This document shows positions 45,961 to 53,994 of a stretch of 64,000 nt of DNA, piece by piece. A program made the translations under genes and the position numbers. This stretch comes from Novosphingobium sp. JCM 18896. Its GTDB lineage: Bacteria > Pseudomonadota > Alphaproteobacteria > Sphingomonadales > Sphingomonadaceae. The notes under the pieces are model-generated. The model searched no databases, was not told where the DNA came from, and saw only the letters and a list, made by a program, of their open reading frames with translations. The stretch is taken from contig NZ_JAPCZF010000010.1 of NCBI RefSeq assembly GCF_025938095.1, positions 1 through 64,000 on the forward strand, given 5' to 3'. Position 1 is the first letter of the stretch. Every line of letters starts with the position of its first letter.

Positions 45961-46241
45961 TCAGCTAAAGGCCCAGCGTAGCGTCCGAGCAAGCGTCAAC
46001 GTCCCGCCCGCGACCAGTGACCGGGCAGGTCCCGATCCGGTAAGCCGGTGCAAGCGTCTCGCCCATCCTGGGAGCAGATCCACCGCCGCGTGTTGCACAA
46101 GTGCGAGCGGGACGCCATCGAGCGAGGGGCGCGGTCGCCGCAGGATGAGTGCGGCGACTTCACGCGACCGGGCATCGGCGCGCAATTGAGAGCGCATTGC
46201 GCCGATCCGTTGCAATACCTCGGTTCGGCTCCGCGGCCGCG
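45961..46241 (-). pseudogene. C-terminal fragment resembling a DUF2236 oxygenase
   Basis: The minus-strand frame ends LLPGWARRLHRLTGSG, then GTLTLARTLRWAFS, and resembles the C-terminus of MpaB/DUF2236 heme-like oxygenases, with helices of the right length before it (EVLQRIGAMRSQLRADARSRE). The N-terminal 200 residues are absent, and the segment starts inside the tail of the methyltransferase gene. It is therefore a remnant. Confidence 0.45.
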
Positions 46242-46833
46242 TTATCTCGCCGCCATCAAGGATCCGTGCCGCTTACCGCGCGCCCAGTAGAGGTGGCAGG
46301 GGGGACATTCCACCACTCGTAGCTGGAGCGGAGACTTGCGAAGTAACGTTTCAACAGCGGGCGAATGGCGCTGCGCATCTGATAGGCTGCCAGGACCCCG
46401 GACGATGATATCGCCCTTATGGACTCGCGGATGATGGCGTCGGCCTCTTGCGCCTCGAGGGTCGGGAACGGCAAACCGGTGAGGATGCAGTCGGCCTCCC
46501 CCAGACCTTGCTCGGCGAGGTTGCGATTGACGTCTTGCGCCGTTCCTCGCACGACGATGAGCCGAGGATCATCGCAGCGACTGCGAAGCGCCTCGACGAA
46601 GCCTTGTCCGGTCTCGATCGCCACAAGCGCTGCGTCGCTACGCATCCGCTTCAGCGCCTCGAAGGTAAACCGGCCCGTGCCTGGACCATATTCCACCAAG
46701 ACCCGGATCCTGTGCCAGTCGAGCGGCGCGAGCATGCGCCGGACCATGCGCGCGCTCGCCGGGACGGCCGAGCCAACCATCTCCGGGTGGCGAACGAACT
46801 CTGAAACGGCAACCCAAGCGAACCCTGCGCCAT
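46242..46833 (-). pseudogene. SAM-dependent methyltransferase, frameshifts near both ends
   Basis: The core (VAVSEFVRHPEMVGSAVPAS, VEYGPGTGRFTFEALKR, AIETGQGFVEALRS, LTGLPFPTLEAQE, LAAYQMRSA) is a class I SAM enzyme of the phospholipid-N-methyltransferase type. Its ATG with AAGGAG (46833) is in a different frame from VAVSEF, so one or two bases are lost close to the start. Near 46305 a run of six C, where the family needs seven, breaks the frame just before the expected PCHLYWA tail (stop at 46242). Both lesions lie at the ends; a short product is conceivable. Confidence 0.75.
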
Positions 46834-47693
46834 CGCTGTCTCCTTGATGAAACAGTAACGATGGCAATGGCCGGAGGTTCGCCCGGCCGGTGGAGAAAGG
46901 TGATCGTTCACTTCGCTCCCCCTTCCGTGAACCGCCGGCAAGTCCAGGGCGTTTCGAAGTCATGCAGGACCCTTTGAAGCGCTATCTCGCCTGGAAAGTG
47001 TGCTCGGCCTTTCATGATGAGGGCCGGGGCGAAGCTTCGGTCGAGCGCAAGAGCATGGTCTCTTGGGCATATGCGGAACAGTCCCGAGCCCCCGCACGCT
47101 AGGCGCGGGAGCCGCCGGAGCTGGTAACATGCACATGACATGCGTCGCCGCCTTTAACCGGAAGGTCTGGACATGCGCGACAACACCCCGGAAACCGAGG
47201 TGTCCGAGTTATTTCATGTGCGGGATTACCAGTCCCGGCGCTGCCCTTTGCGCAACGCTCTCGTTCGATAGCAGAGAGGATTGGGCTCGCCAAGTTTCTG
47301 TCCAAACGAGACCCGATAAAGATGCCCGGACTGGCGCACTGCCGAACAAGCTGACGGCGCCTATGTTCGACGTCGCGGACTTTCCTGGTTTCTGCGCGAA
47401 AACCGGGAAGCTGCCGTTCGTTCACCTGCCGCCGCCGGCCAGCCGACGGCAGCGTTCGACGTAGGCGACTGACCGGACTCAACGGCCAAATTGCGAGAAG
47501 CGGACGCTAGTTCGAGCGCGCTTTTTCAGGTCCACGACCTACGGCTCCGTTAGAGCTTGGCAGCTATCCGGACAGGCGGTTGGGCCGTTCGGGATGCTGC
47601 TCTGTTCAATCCTCTTTCGCCGCGACGGAGAGGTGTGTAGAAACTCGCTGTGCCGTGTGATCGACGGCCGACGATGATATGAAGGGGGTAGAA
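46834..47693. other. Mostly gene-free stretch
   Basis: About 860 bases. It contains only the possible 46-residue frame at 46962. The right part leads to the ParB-like gene without recognisable features. Confidence 0.4.
46962..47102 (+). CDS. Possible small protein
   Basis: A 46-residue frame with typical codon use (MQDPLKRYLAWKVCSAFHDE, SVERKSMVSWAYAEQ). The ribosome site is weak and I know no family for it. It might be genuine, or a remnant. Confidence 0.3.
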   Translation: MQDPLKRYLAWKVCSAFHDEGRGEASVERKSMVSWAYAEQSRAPAR

Positions 47694-48761
47694 ATGCCAG
47701 CGGCCGCAGGCCATGAGATAGGCCCGGTGGTGGTCGACCAGCTCAAGCTGGATCTGGATAATCCGCGATTTGTCGATCTCAGCTTCTCTGAAGAGGCAGA
47801 GATGATTGAGTATCTGTATGCCAATGCAGATTTACCGGAGCTGCTGCTCTCTATCTTGAACTCCGGTTTTATGGACTTCGAGCCTATTGTGGTAAAGCGC
47901 GGCGATAACGTTGTGCTGGAAGGTAATCGGCGCGTCGCCGCTCTGCGCCTGATCACACCCCCCTTCGCGAGAAGCTTGGTATCAAACTACCCGCTACGCC
48001 GAACGCTGCCGCGACGCCTAAGGAAATCCGCGCGGTTCTGGTAAATGATGCAGCAGAAGCGCGAAAATTTATCGGATTCAGCATATCAACGGTCCCCAGA
48101 AGTGGGATGCCATGTCTAAGGCGAAGTATGCGGCTGACTGACACGCCGATGGCGCGTCCCTGGAAGAGATCAGTCAGTCGCTCGGCGATACATTCAACAC
48201 CGTCACCCGCTTGGTGGAGGGGTATCGCGTCTACAAGCAGGCTCTCAGCGTAGGTTTCGACCCTGAGCAGCGCACCGCGCGAAGGTTCGCTTTCTCGCAT
48301 CTTTATACGGCGCTTACGCGGTCATCGATCAAACAATGGTTGGAGCTGCAAGAGGACGAGACGGTTGCGCCCGTGCCTGACCAAAACGTCGACCGTCTTC
48401 AAAAGCTAATGTCGTGGCTGTATGGCCAAGGCGAGCGCGAGCCAGCAGTGGTCCGGTCGCAAAACCCCGATCTAAACCGCTTGGCGGACGTGATCGGCAA
48501 CGAACGAACCCGCGAAATGCTCATGTCCACGCGCAACCTGAGTGTTGCTTACGAGGAGCTGGAGCCCCAGCAAACCAGGCTGGAAAATTCTCTAATTCAG
48601 GCTGTTCGTCACACTGAGAGTGCTGCCGCGATCGTCAGCTCATTCGACGGTCGGGCAAGCACCTTCGAATTAGGTCAGCGCTTGTGGGGAGCTGCGCGGG
48701 ATCTTTTAAGAATTTCCGGGACAAGCGCGCACAACTCGAAGGATTGGACGACGACCTGTGA
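47694..48761 (+). pseudogene. ParB-like protein of a three-gene cassette, three frameshifts and a TGA
   Basis: ATG 47694 follows AAGGGGG. The N-terminal ParB/sulfiredoxin-like domain has LKLDLDNPRFVDL (about 18), LLLSILNSGFMDFEPIVVK and VVLEGNRRVAALRL (about 80). The frame then slips at a C run (47958-47964), again near 48075 (FQHINGPQKWDAMS), meets TGA in place of TGG at 48138-48140 (AAD-stop-HADGASLEEIS), continues through EGYRVYKQALSVGF to TFELGQRLWGAARDLL, and slips once more near 48707 to end QLEGLDDDL. The natural stop overlaps the next gene by GTGA. Intact length would be about 356 residues. Such proteins bind or nick DNA. Confidence 0.8.
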
Positions 48762-49822
48762 GCGGCGCCCTCGTCGCTGCGGATATGCAGCGGTCCTTCT
48801 CACTTTCTGCAGACTGGCTTGAGATACTGGCGCTGGCACGTCCTCAGCAATATGCGACGGACGGCGACATCGCCACAGCCAACGACATCCTGGAAGATCG
48901 GGCGGCGGTTGCCGCCGAAGACGACCTGGCGTTGCCGGAAGAAGACCCCGACATCTTGGACCCGGCAACCGAAAGGGCGCTGGACGCCGTTTTCGAGGAG
49001 GTTTCCCATCGTCAGCGTGTCCTCGGCGCCGCCTATCCTTTCGATCTGAAAATCGGCAAGCGCACTCTCAGCCTCTCGGTGTCTCCAGAAGCTGACGATC
49101 CGATCGTCGAACAGGCGCGCGCAATATACATCGCGTGCTTGTATATGACAGGCGTCCGAGGCGGCTTAATCGATGCAAAGGCGGCGAAGATACGTGCAGA
49201 CCCCGACATGGGTAACGCCTTCCAGATTTGCGCCACCATCGCGGCCGCGGGCTACATGAGCGGAGATGCCTATTGGTTCGGCCATCCTCGACCGGATGAG
49301 ACTCCGTTTATGGATGCAATTCGTAAGGTCGCTGGACTGCTGCAAGGAACCGCTGCCCCGGCTCCCCCGCCAGGCGAAACCCTCTACGCGAAAGACCGTG
49401 GTATCGACGTGATCGCTTGGCGAGCCCACCACGATGGTAGGCCAGCAAAGCTTATCATGTATGGGCAGTGCGCCTCAGGGATGGATTGGGTGGGAAAGCC
49501 TGTGACGGGCAAGGTCCACCGGATGGATTCGTATTACACGCTGGCACCGTCGAAGAATTGGATTCCAGCCCTGCTGACACCATTCCCGTTGTATTCTGAA
49601 AAGGAAAACGGTCACCGGTTACGCACCGAGGAAGCAATGCAAGGGTTTTACCGTCAGAATGAGGCAGAGATGGGAGTGATCATCGATCGGCTGCGCATAG
49701 TGAGGTGGTGCATCGAAGCGCTTCGTGATGTTCAACCGTCAATGAAGGAGGCCGTTGATAAGCTCGACGATCTCTTCGCCTGGTCTCGGACAGCTTCCGA
49801 AGCAGTGAGACTGGCGGCATGA
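48758..49822 (+). CDS. Mrr-like nuclease-like protein of the cassette
   Basis: A 354-residue protein that is intact. Start GTG 48758 overlaps the ParB-like stop by four bases. The C-terminal half has ETPFMDAIRKVAGLL, then DRGIDVIAWRAHHDGRP (D217) and LIMYGQCASGMDWVGKP (Q237), arranged like the D...QxK core of Mrr-type PD-(D/E)XK nucleases, but the lysine position is occupied by Ala/Ser, so catalytic activity is uncertain. The N-terminal 150 residues are unassigned. The stop overlaps the methyltransferase start (ATGA). Its role is probably linked to restriction or DNA sensing with its neighbours. Confidence 0.65.
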   Translation: MSGALVAADMQRSFSLSADWLEILALARPQQYATDGDIATANDILEDRAAVAAEDDLALPEEDPDILDPATERALDAVFEEVSHRQRVLGAAYPFDLKIGKRTLSLSVSPEADDPIVEQARAIYIACLYMTGVRGGLIDAKAAKIRADPDMGNAFQICATIAAAGYMSGDAYWFGHPRPDETPFMDAIRKVAGLLQGTAAPAPPPGETLYAKDRGIDVIAWRAHHDGRPAKLIMYGQCASGMDWVGKPVTGKVHRMDSYYTLAPSKNWIPALLTPFPLYSEKENGHRLRTEEAMQGFYRQNEAEMGVIIDRLRIVRWCIEALRDVQPSMKEAVDKLDDLFAWSRTASEAVRLAA

Positions 49823-50170
49823 GCACTGTGCATCCGCTGCATTCGATCTGCCCATACTTCGCGATGTTCCCGCCAGGATTTGTCGAGCGTTATGTGCTGG
49901 CTTTCACCGATCCCGGGGAGATCGTATTTGACCCATTTAGTGGTCGAGGCACGACCATTTTCGAAAGTCTTCTGTTAGGCCGCCAGGCGTTCGGCTTGGA
50001 TATCAATCCGGTAGCGGCGTGCGTATCAGCGGCGAAAGCTGAGCCGCCTGCCCAGACATCGTTGCTCAACCGCATCGAAGATTTGCGAGCGAGATTTGGT
50101 ACCTGCGATATCGTCGGGGTGCCGGAGACGGAATTTTTTGCAGCCTGCTATGCTCCGCAGACGTTGTTGA
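49819..50170 (+). pseudogene. Truncated DNA methyltransferase (N-terminal 117 residues)
   Basis: Begins MSTVHPLHSICPYFAMF; the SAM-binding FxGxG-type motif is DPFSGRGTTIFESLLLG (38-54), with D61 in LDINPVAAC. The segment FFAACYAPQTLL (107-118) is the last trace of the family. The catalytic (S/D/N)PP(Y/W/F) motif should follow but is absent: at 50170 the sequence changes without a frame break into an SDR enzyme. As a methyltransferase it is dead. Third gene of the ParB-like/nuclease-like/methyltransferase cassette. Confidence 0.8.
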
Positions 50171-50913
50171 GGGGAAGAAGGGCGCTTGTCACAGGCGGGG
50201 ACAGCGGCATCGGCCGTGCCGCCGTCATCGCCTTCGCGCGCGAGGGTGCTGCTGTCGCCATCAACTATCATCCGCGAGAAGACCCGGACGCTCAGGACTT
50301 AAGGCAATTGCTGGAGAGCGAGGGCCTCGACCTTGTTCTATTGCCCGGCGATCTGACGGACGAAGGGTTCTGCACCAAAGTGATCGGAGACGCGGCGAAG
50401 AAGCTCGGTGGTCTGGATATTCTCGTGAACAACGCCGCCTACCAGCAGTCGAAGTCGTCGATAGCCGAGATCACGTCCGAGCAATTCGACCGAACGATGA
50501 AAACCAATGTCTATGCGCCTTTCTGGCTTTCCAAAGCGGCGGCCGCTCGCATGCAGCCCGGGTCGAGCATCATCAACACGGCAAGCGTCAACAGCTTCAA
50601 TCCCGGAGAAGAACTGCTCGACTATGCCACGACGAAGGGCGCGATCGAGATCTTCACCAAGGGACTCGCCAAGCAGCTCGCGGCCAAGGGCATACGCGTC
50701 AACGCTGTCGCGCCAGGCCCGGTCTGGACGCCTTTGCAGGTTGCTGGCGGGCAACTACCCGGCAAGCTCGGCGAATTTGGTCAGGATACGCCGCTAAAGC
50801 GGGCGGGGCAGCCGGCCGAGCTCGCCAGCCTCTACGTCGTACTCGCCGACAATCACACGAGCTTCACGACGGGTAGTGTATTCGGTGCCAACGGCGGAAC
50901 CGGCGCGGTCTAG
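50171..50913 (+). CDS. Short-chain dehydrogenase, fused in frame to the methyltransferase stub
   Basis: From GRRALVTGGDSGIGRA onward this is a complete classical SDR: cofactor motif TGGDSGIG, DILVNNAAYQ, serine in INTASVNSF, YATTKGA (catalytic YxxxK) and the C-terminal GSVFGANGGTGAV. It belongs to the YdaD/YghA-like branch, which usually has an N-terminal extension of about 40 residues; that extension is replaced by the 117-residue methyltransferase stub. No start codon with a ribosome site lies near the junction, so the product is probably a 364-residue chimera from 49819. NAD(P)-dependent; the substrate is unknown. Confidence 0.85.
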
Positions 50914-50943
50914 TCTAAAGGGCGGCATCGACGGACGGCGAGT

Positions 50944-51765
50944 ATGAGCTTCTCCAATCAGTTTCGAATCCGGCCCGGTGCGAAGATCCAACTCGATCAT
51001 TTGGAAGCAGGCTTTGTGGGCGGGCTCGATCGCGCCGAGGCGAAGCAAAAGACCAAGAGGGTGATCGCACGCTTGGCGAAGCTTCAAAGTCTGCTCTACG
51101 CCAATGCCGAAGCCTCGTTGCTCATTGTCCTCCAGGGTCCTGACGCATCAGGCAAGGACGGTCTGATCAAGCACCTTCTTGGCGGCCTCAATCCGCAAGG
51201 TGTCGTCGTGACATCGTTCAAGCGGCCGACCGAGATCGAAGCCGCTCACGACTTTCTATGGCGGGTCCACCGCCGAGCGCCCGCCAAGGGCGAGATCGCG
51301 GTCTTCAATCGCTCCCATTACGAAGCGGTTTTGGTCGAGCGGGTACGTGAATTGGTATCGCCTTTGACCTGGCAGCGACGCTACGAGCAGATCAACGCTT
51401 TCGAAGCCCTGCTCGCATCGAACGGTACGAAGATCTTGAAATTCTTTCTTCACATCGATGCTCAAGAACAACTTGATCGCTTTCGGCGTCGGCTCGAGGA
51501 CAAGCGCAAGCAATGGAAGATCAGCGAGGACGACTACGAAGACAGGCAGCTCTGGGGGAAATTTCAGCAAGCCAACGAGGCCATGCTTGAGCGGACCAGC
51601 ACGAAGATAGCACCTTGGTTTGTCATTCCCGCAAACCACAAGTGGTACCGCAATCTGGCCATTTCGAAGATCGTCAGTTCGGCGATGAAGGACATGGGGC
51701 TGACAATACCCCCGCCGTCGGTGGACATCGCCAAGGTACGAAAAAAATATCACGAGATCGCATAG
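50944..51765 (+). CDS. ppk2: Polyphosphate kinase 2 family protein
   Basis: A 273-residue PPK2-type kinase that moves phosphate between polyphosphate and nucleotides. Walker A QGPDASGKDG (64-73), lid/Walker B region VFNRSHYEAVLVERV and the arginine-rich RFRRRLEDKRKQWK are seen. Starts 30 bases after the SDR stop. Whether it makes nucleoside di- or triphosphates cannot be read directly. In stress blocks it may link polyphosphate stores to nucleotide supply. Confidence 0.94.
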   Translation: MSFSNQFRIRPGAKIQLDHLEAGFVGGLDRAEAKQKTKRVIARLAKLQSLLYANAEASLLIVLQGPDASGKDGLIKHLLGGLNPQGVVVTSFKRPTEIEAAHDFLWRVHRRAPAKGEIAVFNRSHYEAVLVERVRELVSPLTWQRRYEQINAFEALLASNGTKILKFFLHIDAQEQLDRFRRRLEDKRKQWKISEDDYEDRQLWGKFQQANEAMLERTSTKIAPWFVIPANHKWYRNLAISKIVSSAMKDMGLTIPPPSVDIAKVRKKYHEIA

Positions 51766-51874
51766 GCCGAAGTAATGGGAAGCCCTGCACTTTTGCGGCT
51801 GCCACTCTGTCCTGACAAAGCGACAGTCGATGCATGGTTTGGGAACGGCCAAGGGGTGCCGCGGTTCACTCTGT

Positions 51875-52285
51875 ATGGCTGATCCTGCTCAAATCGTCGC
51901 GACTGCCCATCGCGGGCACCATGTCGTCGGATGGAAGCTCGTCAAAGATGATCGCAAGCATCTGCTGGAACAGTTTGTGCCAAAGTTCTCACGGACGATA
52001 GCCGATCACGTGACGCTCGCCGCGAAGGTTGCATCGGATACCCGCTTGCCTGACCAACTGCCGGCTGCAGTCGTGGGTCATGCGTCGGACGGTGCTGGCG
52101 TCGAAGCCTTGGTCGTGGCGATCGATGGCGTCACCGATCGACCAGATGGCAGCACCTATCATATTACCTGGTCGCTTGCAGACGGGCGACGCGCCCAAGA
52201 AAGCAACGACGTCATTGCCAAGCAGGGATGGCTTCCGCTCGGAGAGCCTGTCCCTGTAGTGCTCGCTCCGGCTTTGTTTCAGTGA
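51875..52285 (+). CDS. Possible 2H-phosphoesterase-like protein
   Basis: A 136-residue protein with two H-x-T motifs: HVTL (H45) and HITW (H96), about 50 residues apart, the hallmark of 2H phosphoesterases (RNA or cyclic-phosphate processing). Other conserved-looking parts are VVAIDGVTDRPDGSTY and ESNDVIAKQGW. ATG 51875 is chosen because the protein homology-like part starts there; an upstream ATG at 51830 adds 15 residues. Its stop overlaps the start of the HAD gene (GTGA), so the two are coupled and may act on the same phosphorylated metabolite. The family call is tentative. Confidence 0.55.
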   Translation: MADPAQIVATAHRGHHVVGWKLVKDDRKHLLEQFVPKFSRTIADHVTLAAKVASDTRLPDQLPAAVVGHASDGAGVEALVVAIDGVTDRPDGSTYHITWSLADGRRAQESNDVIAKQGWLPLGEPVPVVLAPALFQ

Positions 52286-52758
52286 GGCAACTCTACCTCG
52301 ACTGCGACGGCGTGCTCGCCGATTTCGACAAGGGTGCGACCGCTATCCTGGGGCTTGCGCCAAGGGCGTTCGAAGAGCGACATGGATTGGGCCGATTCTG
52401 GCAGAAGTTAGCGCAGGCGCCGGACTTCTATTTTGATTTGCCGCTAATGCCGGATGCGATGCTGCTGTTCGAAGCGGTCAGGCATTTGAACCCGATCATT
52501 CTTACGGGATTGCCGCGCGGCAACTGGGCAGCTGACCAGAAGGTGCGCTGGGCTGCCGAGCATTTTCCCGGGACACGCATCATTACGACGATGGCGCGTG
52601 ACAAGCGAAATCACGCGAAGGAAGGCGATGTTCTGGTCGATGATCAGGAACGACATCGACCTTTATGGGAGGAGGTGGGCGGCGTGTTCGTTCACCATCG
52701 AAATGCCGCGACCAGTCTGGACGAGCTGGCGCAATATTTTCCGATTTCTGCGGGCTGA
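52282..52758 (+). CDS. HAD-superfamily nucleotidase-like protein
   Basis: A 158-residue HAD phosphatase of the 5'(3')-deoxyribonucleotidase (NT5C) type. Motif I is LYLDCDGVLADFD (nucleophile D7, acid D9), motif II ILTGLPRG, and motif IV DVLVDDQERHRPLWEE. Start is GTG at 52282 overlapping the preceding stop. It probably removes phosphate from nucleotides. It follows the 2H-like gene and precedes a response regulator. Confidence 0.82.
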   Translation: MRQLYLDCDGVLADFDKGATAILGLAPRAFEERHGLGRFWQKLAQAPDFYFDLPLMPDAMLLFEAVRHLNPIILTGLPRGNWAADQKVRWAAEHFPGTRIITTMARDKRNHAKEGDVLVDDQERHRPLWEEVGGVFVHHRNAATSLDELAQYFPISAG

Positions 52759-52888
52759 AATTGGGTGGGGCGACGTGTTGGTCTCGGAGGGAGCGAGATG
52801 GGCGCAGCAATGAGACAAAGCGCCTTCAGTATGCTGCAAATCGCGTTAAGTTGCTCGCCTTTAAACGCTGCTTGTGCATGATTGCACG

Positions 52889-53272
52889 ATGCCCGCCCAT
52901 GATCCTCGAATCCTCATTCTGGAAGATGAGCCGCTAATCGCGATGGAGCTTCAGGAGACCCTGGAGGCGCTCGGCTACGAGGTGGCGGGCCCCGTCTCGA
53001 ACTGCGAGGCGGCGTTGGAGTTGATCTGGTCGGATGCTGTCGATGCGGCGGTCCTCGATCTCATTTTGGGCGAGGGGACCTGCGAGGTCGTCGCCAACGA
53101 GCTCAGTCTCAGCGGGATCCCCTGGGCCTTCGCATCGGGATACGATACCCACGAACTTCATGAACAATTTCCCGAAGTGCCAATCATCGAAAAGCCCAGC
53201 CGAAGTGAAAGTGTCGCCACCGTTGTGAAGGCATTGCTCCAGCCTTCCGAAGGCAAGACAGCCTCGTCGTGA
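52889..53272 (+). CDS. Single-domain response regulator
   Basis: A 127-residue receiver domain without output. Acidic pocket E12/D13/E14 in LILEDEPL, phospho-acceptor D57 in AVLDLILG, and IEKPSR with the conserved lysine near the end. It is of the type often annotated as CheY-like in sphingomonads and can take part in the general stress phosphorelay. ATG at 52889 is the likely start. No kinase gene is adjacent. Confidence 0.9.
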   Translation: MPAHDPRILILEDEPLIAMELQETLEALGYEVAGPVSNCEAALELIWSDAVDAAVLDLILGEGTCEVVANELSLSGIPWAFASGYDTHELHEQFPEVPIIEKPSRSESVATVVKALLQPSEGKTASS

Positions 53273-53534
53273 AACGCGATTAAGTTCGGGGAAGGGCGCT
53301 TGCACTTATAGCGGTCATGCGGCGGCTTCTAGCGAGGCCCTGAGAGCCGTCGTCGTTCATTCGACAGGGTTGGCCTGTGGCGGTCGTAACGGCGCTTGCC
53401 GAGTGTGCCTTCAGGTGAAGGCCTGCGACAGCGTCCCGGCCGGAATGATGGGTGCGGTGGGATGAGCAGCAACCATGAGACTTTAGCGGCCTGTTCGGCG
53501 TTGTGAGGAAAGGGTGGGGCAACGGAGAAGCACG

Positions 53535-53831
53535 ATGCCCCGTGGCGACAAGTCCAGCTACACCGACAAGCAGAAGCGCAAGGCCGAGCACATCGAAGAA
53601 GGTTACGAAGACCGCGGGGTCGGCAAAGAGGAAGCCGAGCGGCGTGCCTGGGCCACGGTTAACAAGGAGTCGGGCGGGGGCAAGAAATCTGGCTCGGGTC
53701 GCGGCAAGACAGAAAATCACGAAAGCTCGCGTAAGGGAGGCCGCAAAGGCGGCTCGAGCCAGAACGCCGAGAAGCGCTCGGCGGCGGCAAAGAAGGGCTG
53801 GGAAACCCGGCGCAGGCAGGGGAAGGCCTGA
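53535..53831 (+). CDS. KGG-motif stress / plasmid-stabilisation-like protein
   Basis: A 98-residue basic protein: MPRGDKSSYTDKQKRKAEHI, then GVGKEEAERRAWATVNKES and several KGG-type repeats (SSRKGGRKGGSSQN; AAAKKGWETRRRQ). Called plasmid stabilisation protein or KGG-domain stress protein in databases. GGAG lies upstream of the ATG. Probably binds nucleic acid or protects proteins; the exact function is not known. Its stop overlaps the next small frame by one base. Confidence 0.82.
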   Translation: MPRGDKSSYTDKQKRKAEHIEEGYEDRGVGKEEAERRAWATVNKESGGGKKSGSGRGKTENHESSRKGGRKGGSSQNAEKRSAAAKKGWETRRRQGKA

Positions 53832-53989
53832 TGAGGGTTCACAAGACGACTGCGCTTCACGCGAATGTCGGCGGTGATCTGCACGATTGGCTCGTCACCG
53901 CCGCGCGCCGCGAAACGTTCTGCGCCGTGATGTGCCGCGAATGCCCCGCCGATTGCCGGGCCGCGTTGCCCAGGGTCAATCGAAGCTGA
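53831..53989 (+). CDS. Small cysteine-rich protein
   Basis: A 52-residue frame starting at ATG 53831, which overlaps the KGG gene stop (TGATG). It contains CAVMCRECPADC, four cysteines in twelve residues, which may bind a metal. No family is known to me. The coupled start and its position just before the methyltransferase fusion argue for a real gene. Confidence 0.5.
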   Translation: MRVHKTTALHANVGGDLHDWLVTAARRETFCAVMCRECPADCRAALPRVNRS

Positions 53990-53994
53990 CGGTC

